Below are positions 53,002 through 61,165 of a stretch of 64,000 nucleotides of DNA, in pieces. The stretch is from Halobaculum sp. CBA1158 (GTDB taxonomy: Archaea > Halobacteriota > Halobacteria > Halobacteriales > Haloferacaceae). The translations under genes were made by a program, and so were the position numbers. Every line of letters begins with the position of its first letter. Position 1 is the stretch's first letter. Where the stretch lies: NCBI RefSeq assembly GCF_021431925.1, contig NZ_CP090371.1, positions 1,488,001 to 1,552,000 of the forward strand. The letters are read 5' to 3'. The notes under the pieces were generated by a model. It was given only the letters and a program-made list of their open reading frames with translations, was not told the origin of the DNA and searched no databases.

Positions 53002-53394
53002 TTATGCGTCCGCTTCAGCCAGGGTCTGAGAAGTTTCCCCGTTCGCGGACTCCCAGACTACTGATGCACCGTCGCTAGCGGAGACGCTTGCTGAAATTGT
53101 GTCTCCCGCGCTAAACGGCCCGGATTGTGACGTCTCCTCAGAACCGTCGACGAATAGCTTGAGCGTCTCATCGCTCCCGATGGTGTCACCGCCGGTGTGT
53201 GTCGCGGTAGTCTCGCTCCCTCCGAAATCGAACTCGAAGTTCGCGTTCGGTGCCGTCTGCTGGACGCTGTTCCCCAAGCCGAGGACGAACGAACCGATGA
53301 CGGCCGCTAGGATCACCGTGATCGCCACCATCAGGATCACGCCGATCACCGGGCTGACCGCACGATCGTCGTCGAGTAGTGCGCTGAAGTCCAT
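53002..53394 (-). CDS. Type IV pilin (archaeal PilA-like), first of a tandem pair
   Basis: A 130-residue pilin that opens [20 protein letters not shown] and shares the same helix ([20 protein letters not shown]) and post-helix [13 protein letters not shown] as its partner. The beta domain differs ([20 protein letters not shown]). The ATG at 53394 is preferred; a longer in-frame start would place 22 non-pilin residues before the signal. An A/T-rich promoter (53466-53473) predicts a leader of about 50 bases with a small hairpin. Both pilins are likely exported by one of the two pilus machines in the window. Confidence 0.92.
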   Translation of the reverse strand: MDFSALLDDDRAVSPVIGVILMVAITVILAAVIGSFVLGLGNSVQQTAPNANFEFDFGGSETTATHTGGDTIGSDETLKLFVDGSEETSQSGPFSAGDTISASVSASDGASVVWESANGETSQTLAEADA

Positions 53395-53415
53395 GATTTG
53401 CTCTCTCACAGCCCC

Positions 53416-53473
53416 CCGGGATCGCGCCCGGCCGGTACTGTACATTCCTAAGGGATCCAAGCTTCGTAATAAA
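53416..53473 (-). promoter_or_regulatory. Pilin promoter and 5' leader hairpin
   Basis: The minus strand reads TTTATTAC at 53466-53473, a TATA-type element. Transcription should begin near 53443, giving a leader of about 50 bases. Within it, CCGGG and CCCGG (53416-53420 and 53427-53431) pair around a 6-base loop, about 22 bases before the ATG. The role of the hairpin is unknown. Confidence 0.5.
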
Positions 53474-53599
53474 CGTTCTCTCTAGAGTATCAACGTTGAT
53501 ATCGGTAGGAGCTGGATCTGAGAGGTCCGACCGTCGCTCCGAGAAACGAGGCAAAGGGTCATCCGCTCGGAGACGCCACTCGAGAATATAGCGTCTTAG

Positions 53600-53671
53600 T
53601 GGACTCGGTGGGATTTGAACCCACGGCCTTTCCCCTGCCAAGGGAACGATCTACCACTGATCTACGAGCCC
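53600..53671 (-). tRNA. tRNA-Ala (anticodon GGC)
   Basis: On the minus strand the acceptor stem is GGGCTCG/CGAGTCC with discriminator A. The anticodon arm TTCCC/GGGAA carries loop TTGGCAG (anticodon GGC). The T-arm is GTGGG/CCCAC with loop TTCAAAT. There is no intron or encoded CCA. A TATA-like CTTAACTA (about 53699-53706) lies about 30 bases upstream on that strand. Confidence 0.93.
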
Positions 53672-53709
53672 GCCTGCACTCCAGAGTATCGCGGTTCGGT
53701 AGTTAAGGC

Positions 53710-53973
53710 CTTCGACTGCGAGCCTCCACGGCAGTCACGGGCACGGAGCCGTGTGGGACTCGACGACGGCCCGCGACGGATGGAAAGCCCTTAGACCCGC
53801 GAGCGAGAGGTGTCGACTGGGAACAGCACGGCCGCAACTCCGACTCGCCCGCTGTGGGCTTGGGATTGCGGATGTGCCCCCGTCGGGTGCCCGCTCGCGC
53901 CGCGTGGCGCGCTCGGGAGCGACAGCCGGCGGTGGCTCGCTTCTGCGGCCGACGTTCCAACTCAGAGAACACA
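53710..53973 (+). other. GC-rich region before rpsO with a probable promoter and long leader
   Basis: About 260 bases without a supported gene. CCCTTAGACC (53788-53797) is a TATA-like element. If used, rpsO would have a leader of roughly 150 bases, unusual for a haloarchaeon. The leader includes strong GC-rich self-pairing such as CGCGCCGCGTGGCGCG (53908-53923) and ends AACACA just before the ATG. It could be a structured regulatory leader or hold a small RNA. Confidence 0.4.
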
Positions 53974-54444
53974 ATGGCACGAATGCACACCCGCCGTCGA
54001 GGGTCGTCCGGATCGGACAACCCCGCGGCAGACGAACCCCCGGAGTGGAGCGACGTGGACGCCGAGGACATCGAGGCGCGCGTGGTCGAACTGGCCGAGC
54101 AGGGCCACGACCCGAGCGTCATCGGCCTGAAGCTGCGCGACGAGGGCGTGAAGGGCACGCCCGTCCCGAACGTCAAGCGCGCGACCGGCAAGAAAGTCAC
54201 CGAGATCCTCGAGGAACACGACGCGGACAACGACCTGCCCGAGGACCTCCGTAACCTCATGGCCCGCGCGATCCGCCTGCGCGAGCACATGGAGGATAAC
54301 CAGCAGGACGCGCAGAACAAGCGCGCGCTTCAGAACACCGAGTCGAAGATCCGTCGCCTGGTGGACTACTACCGCGGCGACGAACTCGACGAGGAGTTCT
54401 CGTACACCTACGACGCCGCCGTCGACCTGCTCGACGAAGAGTAA
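53974..54444 (+). CDS. rpsO: 30S ribosomal protein S15 (uS15)
   Basis: A 156-residue small-subunit protein of the longer archaeal/eukaryotic S15 type. It begins MARMHTRRRGSSGSDNPAAD and has EWSDVDAEDIEARVVELAEQ, then GHDPSVIGLKLRDEGVKGTP. The 16S rRNA-binding helices include LPEDLRNLMARAIRLREHME and QNTESKIRRLVDYYRGDEL. It is the first gene of the rpsO / RecJ-like / pcc1 / rps3ae unit, a well-known archaeal order. The 120 bases of open frame upstream are not S15-like. Confidence 0.97.
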   Translation: MARMHTRRRGSSGSDNPAADEPPEWSDVDAEDIEARVVELAEQGHDPSVIGLKLRDEGVKGTPVPNVKRATGKKVTEILEEHDADNDLPEDLRNLMARAIRLREHMEDNQQDAQNKRALQNTESKIRRLVDYYRGDELDEEFSYTYDAAVDLLDEE

Positions 54445-54474
54445 ACCGCCGACACGACACGAGATCCACAACCG

Positions 54475-55641
54475 ATGTCCACCGCCGCCGACGCGCCGAC
54501 CGAGGCCGACCCCGAACGGGTAGCCTCGGCGCTGTCGGCCGCGGGGTTCGTCCGCGTGTACGCCCGACCGACGGGCGACGCGCTCGCGGCCGCAGGGCTG
54601 CTCGCGCGCGTCCTCCGCGACCGGAACACGCCGTTCCAGGTGCGGACGACCCGCGACGGCGTCGCTCCCGACGGCGACGGCACGGCGCTGTCGCTCGGGT
54701 GGGACGCCCCGAACGCGACGGGCGTCGCGCCCGACTCGCGTCCGGTGTCGTCGCTCGCGGCCGCGGTCGTCGACGCGATGGGCGCGGAGCCGGCCCCGCT
54801 GGTCGGACTCGCCGGCGTCGTCGCCGCCGGGACGGTCCCCGGCGACGGCGGCAGCGGCGGCATGCTTGAGGAGGCCGAGCGCCGCGGCGTCGTCGATCGA
54901 CGCCCCGGCGTCGCGGTTCCGACGGCCGACCCGGCCGACGGGCTCGCCCACTCGACGCTGGTACGCGCGCCGTTCTCGGGCGATCCCGAGGCCGCACGCG
55001 CGCTGCTGGCGGAGGTCGGCGTGCCCGCCGAGCCGGACGACGACGACCGGCGGCGACTCGCCTCGGCGGTCGCGCTCGACGCGACCGCGGACGCGCCCGA
55101 CCGCGCGGTCGGGGCCGTCGAGCGACTCCTCCGGCCGTACGCGACGCCGACCGGACCGTTCGAGACGCTCGGCGGCCACGCCGACGTGTTGGACGCGCTC
55201 GCTCGCGACCGCCCTGGCCTCGGAGTGTCGCTGGCGCTGGGAGCCGACGCCGCCGACGAGGCGATCTCCGCCTGGCGCGAGCACGCCGCCCGCGCGCACG
55301 ACCTGCTCGCGGAGCCGACGACCGGGCGGTACGACGGCGTGTTCGTCTGTCGCGTGGAGACCGACGACGCGAGCGCGTCGACCGTCTCGACGGCCGCGCG
55401 GCTCGTCCGCGACTTCGCGTCGCCCGAGCCCGTGGCGCTCGTCGTCTCCGACGACGCCGCGGCCGCCGCCGGCGACGGCACGGTCGACGCGACCGCCGCG
55501 CTCCGCGCCGCCGTCGACGCGGCAGACGGGGTGGCCGACGGCGACGCGGACGTGATCGGCGACGCTCGCGCGGGCGACGCTCGGTTCGCCGGCGGCGACG
55601 TACAGGCGTTCATCGGCGCGTTCAGGGAGGCCCTGCGATGA
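54475..55641 (+). CDS. RecJ-like DHH-superfamily protein, apparently catalytically degenerate
   Basis: A 388-residue protein in the position where haloarchaea carry a RecJ/Cdc45-like gene. The start MSTAADAPTEADPERVASAL leads to VYARPTGDALAAAGLLARVL, the equivalent of the D-x-D/DG first DHH motif but without the catalytic Asp pair. No DHH triad is seen in the following part (VVDAMGAEPAPLVGLAGVVA). The C-terminal region corresponds to DHHA1 (VFVCRVETDDASASTVSTAA, late GGDVQAFIGAF). It may be a structural, Cdc45-like partner in replication or repair. Its stop overlaps the pcc1 start by 4 bases. Confidence 0.75.
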   Translation: MSTAADAPTEADPERVASALSAAGFVRVYARPTGDALAAAGLLARVLRDRNTPFQVRTTRDGVAPDGDGTALSLGWDAPNATGVAPDSRPVSSLAAAVVDAMGAEPAPLVGLAGVVAAGTVPGDGGSGGMLEEAERRGVVDRRPGVAVPTADPADGLAHSTLVRAPFSGDPEAARALLAEVGVPAEPDDDDRRRLASAVALDATADAPDRAVGAVERLLRPYATPTGPFETLGGHADVLDALARDRPGLGVSLALGADAADEAISAWREHAARAHDLLAEPTTGRYDGVFVCRVETDDASASTVSTAARLVRDFASPEPVALVVSDDAAAAAGDGTVDATAALRAAVDAADGVADGDADVIGDARAGDARFAGGDVQAFIGAFREALR

Positions 55642-56063
55642 CGGGAGCCGACCGCGCCGGCGACGCCGCCGACGGCGACGCTGAGTCGCCGGAGCCGCGC
55701 ACGGCCGTCGTGGAGACGACGCACGCGGACGACGACGCCGCGGCGACCGTCGCCGCGGCCGTCTCGCCGGACAACACCGACGACATTCGGACGATCGCGA
55801 ACGGGTCGACGGTCCGAACCCGCCTCACGCGGGAGACGACCGGCGGCCTGCTCGCCTCCGTGGACGACTACCTCGTGAACCTCGACGTGGCCGACGACGT
55901 GGTCGCGACGGGGAGGGATGCGGACGCGACGGCACCGAACACGGCGGAGACGACGAGCGATACGAGGTCGGCGGCCGACGCCGAGTCGGCGGCCGACACG
56001 CGGACGACAGACATCACCGACGACGCAGACGACGCAGACGACGCGAACACACACGACACATGA
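55638..56063 (+). CDS. pcc1: KEOPS complex subunit Pcc1
   Basis: A 141-residue small subunit that dimerises the KEOPS complex, which makes t6A37 in tRNAs decoding ANN codons. The core (RTAVVETTHADDDAAATVAA, then AVSPDNTDDIRTIANGSTV, then RLTRETTGGLLASVDDYLVN) fits the ~80-residue Pcc1 fold. After it comes a tail of about 50 residues made mostly of Asp, Ala and Thr. Overlaps of 4 bases on both sides (55638-55641, 56060-56063) show tight coupling with RecJ-like and rps3ae. Confidence 0.88.
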   Translation: MTGADRAGDAADGDAESPEPRTAVVETTHADDDAAATVAAAVSPDNTDDIRTIANGSTVRTRLTRETTGGLLASVDDYLVNLDVADDVVATGRDADATAPNTAETTSDTRSAADAESAADTRTTDITDDADDADDANTHDT

Positions 56064-56686
56064 GCGAACGATCAGTCTCACGACAACGACAGGGGAAACG
56101 CTGGTACACCGTCCTCGCGCCCGAGGAGTTCGACCGAGCCGAGCTCGGCGAGACCATGGCCGAGGAGCCCGAGCAGGTCGTCGGCCGCACGGTCGAGACG
56201 ACCCTCGGCGAGATCACCGGTGACCAGGGACAGGACAACATCAAGCTGATCTTCAAGATCACCGACGTCGGGTCGGACGCCGCCTATACGGAGTTCATCC
56301 AGCACGAGCTGACGCGGGATTACCTCCGCTCGATGGTCCGTCGCGGCGCGTCGAAGATCGACCTCAGCCGGACGGTCCGCACGACCGACGACTACCGCGT
56401 GCGCGTCCACCCGGTCGCGTTCACGACCAAGAAGGCCGACCGCTCCCAGGAGCAGGCCATCCGGAAGATCATGATCGACCTCGTCGACGACGCCGCCGAG
56501 GAGCGGACGTTCGACGAACTGGTCGACTCCGTGGTCGAGGGCCGGCTCTCCTCGGCCATCTACGGCGAGGCGAAGACCATCTACCCGCTGCGCCGGGTCG
56601 AGGTCAAGAAGCTCTCGCTGGAGGCGCGCCCCGAGGAGATCGCCGCCGAGGAGGAGGCGTCCGTCGACGTGGACGACGACGAGTAA
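56060..56686 (+). CDS. rps3ae: 30S ribosomal protein S3ae (eS1)
   Basis: A 208-residue archaeal/eukaryotic-type small-subunit protein. It shows RWYTVLAPEEFDRAELGETM (shifted by a short lead MSERSVSRQRQGK), then GRTVETTLGEITGDQGQDNI, KLIFKITDVGSDAAYTEFIQ and HELTRDYLRSMVRRGASKID. Further on is FTTKKADRSQEQAIRKIMID and the end YPLRRVEVKKLSLEARPEEI. It is the last gene of the rpsO operon, with an ATGA overlap to pcc1. Confidence 0.97.
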   Translation: MSERSVSRQRQGKRWYTVLAPEEFDRAELGETMAEEPEQVVGRTVETTLGEITGDQGQDNIKLIFKITDVGSDAAYTEFIQHELTRDYLRSMVRRGASKIDLSRTVRTTDDYRVRVHPVAFTTKKADRSQEQAIRKIMIDLVDDAAEERTFDELVDSVVEGRLSSAIYGEAKTIYPLRRVEVKKLSLEARPEEIAAEEEASVDVDDDE

Positions 56687-56812
56687 CGGTCCCGGCGACC
56701 GTGACGCCGACGCGACGCCAGCGTCGCCCGCGACGCGACCGCAGACGCGACTTCTTTCGGACTCCGCACTCGACCGATCAGCGACTGCGCTGCACGCCGT
56801 CCCGGCCCCTCG

Positions 56813-57232
56813 TTACTCTTCGACGCGGACGACCCCGACCATGCCGGCCCCCTCGTGGGGGATACAGAAGTAGGTGTAGTCGCCGGCGACTTCGAAGGTG
56901 TGCGAGAAGCGTTGCCCGTTCGTGATCGCGCCCTCGTTGCCGTCCCACGCCTCCCGGGCGGCCGCCTCCGAGTCGAAGCCGCCGGTGGCGAAGTACTCCG
57001 CCTCCGCGGGGATCTCCTCCTCGTAGGCCGTCACCGAGTGCGCGCGCGTCGAGGTGTTGTCCCAGACGACCGTGTCGCCGACGGAGACGGTGATCTCGTA
57101 TGGGCGGAACGCCTCGGCGGTCATGCCGACGTCGTAGTCGTCGGCAGCCGCCGAGGGGTCGATGACCGAACAGCCCGCGAGCGTGGCCGACGCGCCCGCA
57201 CCCACGGCCGCGAGGAAGCGGCGTCGGTTCAT
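56813..57232 (-). CDS. Halocyanin-type blue copper lipoprotein
   Basis: A 139-residue membrane-anchored electron carrier. A Tat signal (MNRRRFLAAVGAGASATLAG) ends in a lipobox Cys. The cupredoxin domain has the type 1 copper ligands: His in STRAHSVTAYEEE, then Cys, His and Met in DYTYFCIPHEGAGMVGVVRV. Its length and end match halocyanins. It probably carries electrons between membrane oxidoreductases and a terminal acceptor. No oxidase is adjacent; the gene is divergent from the phosphatidyltransferase. Confidence 0.92.
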   Translation of the reverse strand: MNRRRFLAAVGAGASATLAGCSVIDPSAAADDYDVGMTAEAFRPYEITVSVGDTVVWDNTSTRAHSVTAYEEEIPAEAEYFATGGFDSEAAAREAWDGNEGAITNGQRFSHTFEVAGDYTYFCIPHEGAGMVGVVRVEE

Positions 57233-57378
57233 GTCCGAACCGAGGGGACGGCGAGATAAATGGGCCGCGATCGGGGGCCGTCGCTCCCGCCGGCGGCGAG
57301 AGCCGCCGCCGTCGCTGGCGTCGCCGTCGGCGACCCCGGATGGAAAGCCATACGGCGAGCGCTGCCCTCCCGGCGCGT

Positions 57379-58140
57379 ATGACCGACCGGCCGCGCTTCT
57401 GCTCGCGACTCGGCCTCGCCGATATGGTCACGGCCGGGAACGCCGCGCTGGGGACGCTCGCGGCCGCGGTCGTCGCTATCTCGCCGGAACTCGCCGCCCG
57501 ACTCGTCCTCTTGGGAGCGATCGCCGACGGACTCGACGGCGTCGTCGCCAGGCGCTACGGCGGCACAGCGGTCGGCCCCCACCTCGACTCGCTGGCCGAC
57601 GTGGCCTCCTTCGGCGTTGCGCCCGCCCTGCTGGTCGCCGCGACCGTGACCGGAGCGTACCCCCTGGCGGACTCGCCCGTCGTGTTCGCCGCCGGACTGG
57701 CCGTGCCGGCGGTGTACGTCGCGCTCGCGGTCGTTCGGCTCGCCGTCTACACCGTCGAGGAGTCCGGCGCGAAGACGACCCACGGCGTCCAGACGACGCT
57801 CGCGGCGACGGTCATCGCCGCGTCGGTGCTGGCGGGGCTGGACTCGCCCGCCGTCGTCCTCGGGCTGGCGGCGCTTGCCGCCCCGCTGATGGTCACGCCC
57901 GTGCGCTACCCGGACCTCCACCCGCAGGACGCGCTCGTGATGGGCGTGGTGCAGGCGCTCGCGGTCCTCCTGGGCGGGATGGCCGGCGAGTCGTTCGCGT
58001 TCGCGCTGTTGTTCCTCGCGCTCGGGTACCTCGTGCTCGGTCCGCGGTTCTACTGGCGCGAGGTGGTCGACCGACCGGACGGAGGCCCCGGCGGCGACGA
58101 GTCGCTCGCCGCCGCCGGCGACGCCGACCGCGACGCCTGA
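57379..58140 (+). CDS. CDP-alcohol phosphatidyltransferase (archaetidylserine-synthase-like)
   Basis: A 253-residue membrane enzyme. The family motif is intact in modified spacing: ADGLDGVVARRYGGTAVG followed by PHLDSLADVASFGVAP, with the catalytic Asp residues. About seven membrane helices are seen. The N-terminus (MTDRPRFCSRLGLADMVTAG) and C-terminal EVVDRPDG region match haloarchaeal proteins named protein-sorting-system archaetidylserine synthase (PssA), needed for lipid processing of ArtA substrates. The substrate is inferred; the partner decarboxylase is not nearby. The ATG at 57379 avoids shadow sequence upstream. Confidence 0.83.
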   Translation: MTDRPRFCSRLGLADMVTAGNAALGTLAAAVVAISPELAARLVLLGAIADGLDGVVARRYGGTAVGPHLDSLADVASFGVAPALLVAATVTGAYPLADSPVVFAAGLAVPAVYVALAVVRLAVYTVEESGAKTTHGVQTTLAATVIAASVLAGLDSPAVVLGLAALAAPLMVTPVRYPDLHPQDALVMGVVQALAVLLGGMAGESFAFALLFLALGYLVLGPRFYWREVVDRPDGGPGGDESLAAAGDADRDA

Positions 58141-58215
58141 CTCACTCCGACGGTCCGTCGGCTCCGACGGGTCCGTTCCGGGAACGGTTTACCCCCGGCC
58201 GCCGACGGGTCCGAC

Positions 58216-59505
58216 ATGGAACCGAGACAGGTGGCAGACCTCTCTCCCGACGAGCGCCGGGCGTTCTTCGAGCGCGACGCCGGCGTCGACGCGGTCCGCG
58301 GCGACGTGCGCGACATCGTCGAGCGCGTCCGCGACGAGGGCGACGCCGCGTTGCGGGAGTTCTCCCGGGAGTTCGACGGCGTCGAGGTGGCGAACGTCGA
58401 CATCACCGACGAGGCCGAGCGCGCGGTCGAGTCCGTCGACGACGACGTGCTCGCGGCGATCCGCGAGTCGATCGCCAACGTCCGCGAGTTTCACGAGGCA
58501 CAGCTTCCGGAAGACTGGACCCGCGAGTTCGGCGAGGGTCGCGAACTCGGCAAGCGGTACCGCCCGCTCGATCGGGTCGGCGTGTACGTCCCCGGCGGCA
58601 CAGCGGCGTACCCGTCCTCGGCGATCATGGGCGTGGTGCCGGCGACGGTGGCCGGCGTCGACCACGTCGCCGTCGCGACGCCGCCGGCCGAAGAGATCAA
58701 CCCGGCGACGCTGGCGGCGATCCACGAGGCCGGCGCGGACGCCGTGTACTCGGCGGGCGGCGCACAGGGGGTCGCCGCCCTGGCGTACGGCACCGAGACT
58801 GTGACGAGCGTCCGGAAGGTCGTCGGGCCGGGCAACAAGTGGGTCACGGCCGCGAAGGCCGAGGTCCGCGGCGACGTGGAGATCGACTTCCTCGCGGGCC
58901 CCTCGGAGGTGCTGGTGCTCGCGGACGACACGGCCGATCCCGGCGCGATCGCGGCGGACCTGCTCGCGCAGGCCGAGCACGACCCGAACGCCTCGGTCGT
59001 CGCGGTGACCGACGACGCCGACCTGGCGGCGGCGGTCTGCGACGAGGTGGAGGCGCGCGTGCCCGAACGCGAGCGAGCCGAGACGATCGAGGCCGCCCTC
59101 GACAACGACGCCTCCGGCGTCCTCGTCTCGCGGTCGATGCCCGAGGCCGTGCTGTTCGCAGAGGAGTACGCGGCCGAACACCTGTCGATCCAGGCGGCGG
59201 ACGACGAGGCGCTGCTCGACCGGATCTCGAACGTCGGCTCGGCGTTCCTCGGGCGGTTCACGCCGGTCGCCGCCGGCGACTACGCCTCCGGGACGAACCA
59301 CGTCCTCCCGACCAACGGCGGCGCGCGGGCGTTCGGCGGACTCTCGACGGAGACGTTCCTCCGGTCCTCGACCGTTCAGCGGCTCGACGAGGGAGGCCTG
59401 CGCGACCTCGCCGACGCCGTGACGACGCTCGCGGAGGCGGAGGGACTCGAGGCCCACGCCGAGAGCGTCCGGACCCGCTTCGCTGATCTCGAGGACGACG
59501 AGTAG
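58216..59505 (+). CDS. hisD: Histidinol dehydrogenase
   Basis: A 429-residue zinc enzyme that carries out the last two oxidations of histidine synthesis using NAD+. It shows VGVYVPGGTAAYPSSAIMGV (nucleotide loop), AAIHEAGADAVYSAGGAQGV, VVGPGNKWVTAAKAEVRG and LAGPSEVLVLADDTADP. Catalytic and zinc residues are in EEYAAEHLSIQAADDE, ASGTNHVLPTNGGARAFGGL and the C-terminal EGLEAHAESVRTR. The start MEPRQVADLSPDERRAFFER is normal. hisF is 31 kb upstream, so histidine genes are scattered. Confidence 0.97.
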   Translation: MEPRQVADLSPDERRAFFERDAGVDAVRGDVRDIVERVRDEGDAALREFSREFDGVEVANVDITDEAERAVESVDDDVLAAIRESIANVREFHEAQLPEDWTREFGEGRELGKRYRPLDRVGVYVPGGTAAYPSSAIMGVVPATVAGVDHVAVATPPAEEINPATLAAIHEAGADAVYSAGGAQGVAALAYGTETVTSVRKVVGPGNKWVTAAKAEVRGDVEIDFLAGPSEVLVLADDTADPGAIAADLLAQAEHDPNASVVAVTDDADLAAAVCDEVEARVPERERAETIEAALDNDASGVLVSRSMPEAVLFAEEYAAEHLSIQAADDEALLDRISNVGSAFLGRFTPVAAGDYASGTNHVLPTNGGARAFGGLSTETFLRSSTVQRLDEGGLRDLADAVTTLAEAEGLEAHAESVRTRFADLEDDE

Positions 59506-59593
59506 GAGGTGGCCGAGAGCCGCGCGGCCCACCACCGCATCGCCGATGTCCGGGGGATCGCGTGTCCGGGGATCGTGCGAGTCGGCGTCAGGG

Positions 59594-59600
59594 TTATACC
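59594..59600 (+). promoter_or_regulatory. TATA box of the iron-sulfur carrier gene
   Basis: TTATACC at 59594-59600 is centred about 27 bases before the ATG at 59623, so the message should be leaderless. Confidence 0.6.
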
Positions 59601-59622
59601 CCTGTGCGGAGATCCTCGAACC

Positions 59623-59991
59623 ATGAGTACTGATACGTCCGGGGGCGGCGAGGCCGAGATCGCCGTCACGGTCACGCCGTCGGCCGCCGAGGAGGCGCTG
59701 TCCCTGATGGAGAGCGAGGGAATGGACGCCGACGTGGGTGGGCTCCGGCTGTTCGTCCAGCAGGGCGGCTGCGCGGGGCTGTCGTACGGGATGCGCTTCG
59801 ACACCGAACCCGAGGAGGACGACCGCGTGACCGAACAGCACGGCCTGCGGGTGTTCGTCGACCCCTCGTCGATGAACTACGTCGGCGGGTCGACGCTCGA
59901 TTACGAGGCCGGACTCCAGGCGGCCGGCTTCACCGTCGAGAACCCCAACGTCGAGGCCGAGTGCGGCTGCGGCGAGTCCTTCCGGACGTAA
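59623..59991 (+). CDS. HesB/IscA-type iron-sulfur cluster carrier
   Basis: A 122-residue A-type carrier that passes Fe-S clusters to target proteins. After an acidic lead come VTVTPSAAEEALSLMESEGM, the first Cys in LFVQQGGCAGLSYGMRFD, and SMNYVGGSTLDYEAGLQAAG. The C-terminal pair is in AECGCGESF. The three cysteines match the family pattern C...CGC. It is alone, between hisD and a small zinc-finger-like gene. Confidence 0.93.
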   Translation: MSTDTSGGGEAEIAVTVTPSAAEEALSLMESEGMDADVGGLRLFVQQGGCAGLSYGMRFDTEPEEDDRVTEQHGLRVFVDPSSMNYVGGSTLDYEAGLQAAGFTVENPNVEAECGCGESFRT

Positions 59992-60079
59992 CGCCTCCCC
60001 TCGGGTTCGCGTCCCTCCGGATTTTCTCGTGGGCCGTTCGACCCAGAATGTTCAACAGTCCCGGCCACCTCCGTGTGGT

Positions 60080-60322
60080 ATGAACCTCGAGATCGTCGAG
60101 ACGGCCGCCGGGGACCTGTACGTCGACCGCGCGGACGGCGAGCGCGGCTCGAAGTCCCCGTTCTACCACGTCTATGCCGACGAAGACGGCGAGACCCGCT
60201 GGGGGTACTTCTGCGGCAACTGCGAGACCGTGAACAACGCGATGGACGCGATGGGGCGCATCGAGTGCAACGAGTGCGGGAACATCCGCAAGCCCGACGA
60301 GTGGGACGCCGCACACGAGTAG
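60080..60322 (+). CDS. Small putative zinc-ribbon protein (DUF5816-like)
   Basis: An 80-residue protein beginning MNLEIVETAAGDLYVDRADG. Two Cys pairs, FCGNC and CNECGN, would bind one zinc in a rubredoxin-like or zinc-ribbon fold. Highly conserved flanks are GERGSKSPFYHVYADEDGET and RKPDEWDAAHE at the end. I recognise it as the haloarchaeal DUF5816 type; the function is unknown. The ATG at 60080 is the only sensible start. Confidence 0.82.
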   Translation: MNLEIVETAAGDLYVDRADGERGSKSPFYHVYADEDGETRWGYFCGNCETVNNAMDAMGRIECNECGNIRKPDEWDAAHE

Positions 60323-60427
60323 GTCGCGGCGCGGTCACCGCCGCGACTCGCGACCGGGGGCGGTCGCTTTCGTGGGGTCGCTTCCGCAGGCGGGTGAACT
60401 AAGGAACCGCCGCGACCAGTCGGAGCC

Positions 60428-61015
60428 ATGATCTCCGCCATCCCGGCACAGACCGGGACTGCGATCGTGGTGGACGCGCTCGACCGGTTTCTGACGGACG
60501 TGACCGAGGCGCTCCCGAACGTGTTGGCCGGGATCGTCTTCCTGGTCATCGCCGGCGTCGGCGTCAAGGTGATCATGGCGCTCGTGCGTGCGACGCTGCG
60601 GCGGACGGTGCCGGGCGAGTCCCCCGTCTACCGGCAGTTCGTCGCGACGATCGTCGCCGTGTTCCTGTGGTTCGGCGTCGGGCTGTCGTTCCTGTCGGTC
60701 GTCGGCCTGGACGGCATCGCGACCTCGTTGGGCACGGCCGCCGGGTTTCTCGCCCTGGGCGTCTCCTACGCCACGTCGGGCATGATCGCCGACGCGGTCG
60801 CCGGCGTCTACCTCCTGCGCGACCCGGACTTCGACCCCGGCGACAGGGTCGACATCGGCGGGACGACCGGCGTGGTCGACTCGATCGAACTCAGGAAGAC
60901 GCGCCTGAGCGTCGACGGGGACACCGTCGTCCGCGGCAACGCCGAGATCGAAAAGAAGTGGACGAAGTTCGCGGACGAGGACGCTGGCCCGACAGATTCG
61001 GCCGATCTTAGCTGA
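60428..61015 (+). CDS. MscS-like small-conductance mechanosensitive channel
   Basis: A 195-residue membrane protein, shorter than classic MscS because the C-terminal vestibule is reduced. Three helices are seen: NVLAGIVFLVIAGVGVKVIM, FVATIVAVFLWFGVGLSFLS and the pore-lining GTAAGFLALGVSYATSGMIA. The beta domain follows: FDPGDRVDIGGTTGVVDSIE and LRKTRLSVDGDTVVRGNAEI. It should release solutes on hypo-osmotic shock. It has no clear operon partner. Confidence 0.87.
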   Translation: MISAIPAQTGTAIVVDALDRFLTDVTEALPNVLAGIVFLVIAGVGVKVIMALVRATLRRTVPGESPVYRQFVATIVAVFLWFGVGLSFLSVVGLDGIATSLGTAAGFLALGVSYATSGMIADAVAGVYLLRDPDFDPGDRVDIGGTTGVVDSIELRKTRLSVDGDTVVRGNAEIEKKWTKFADEDAGPTDSADLS

Positions 61016-61165
61016 ATCACCGACTAATTCGGCTGATACGACGATTTCCGACCCTCGGTCCTCGTCGGGGAAGGAAATGGTTAGAACGAGACAGAGAGTG
61101 TCCAATGCTACCGTGTGACGGGTTCTACCGCGGATTTAACTCCGACGGGGCGGTAGTACGGTCGT

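Noticed and set aside
57162-59486. 774-codon plus-strand open frame, Arg/Gly-rich
   Set aside because: It runs across the CDP-alcohol transferase and hisD in another frame; the composition is typical of GC-rich shadow translation and has no recognisable domain.
61016-61165. Possible terminator hairpin after the MscS-like gene
   Set aside because: Short GATTCGGC/GCTGAATC-like pairings exist but there is no clear stem followed by a T-run.
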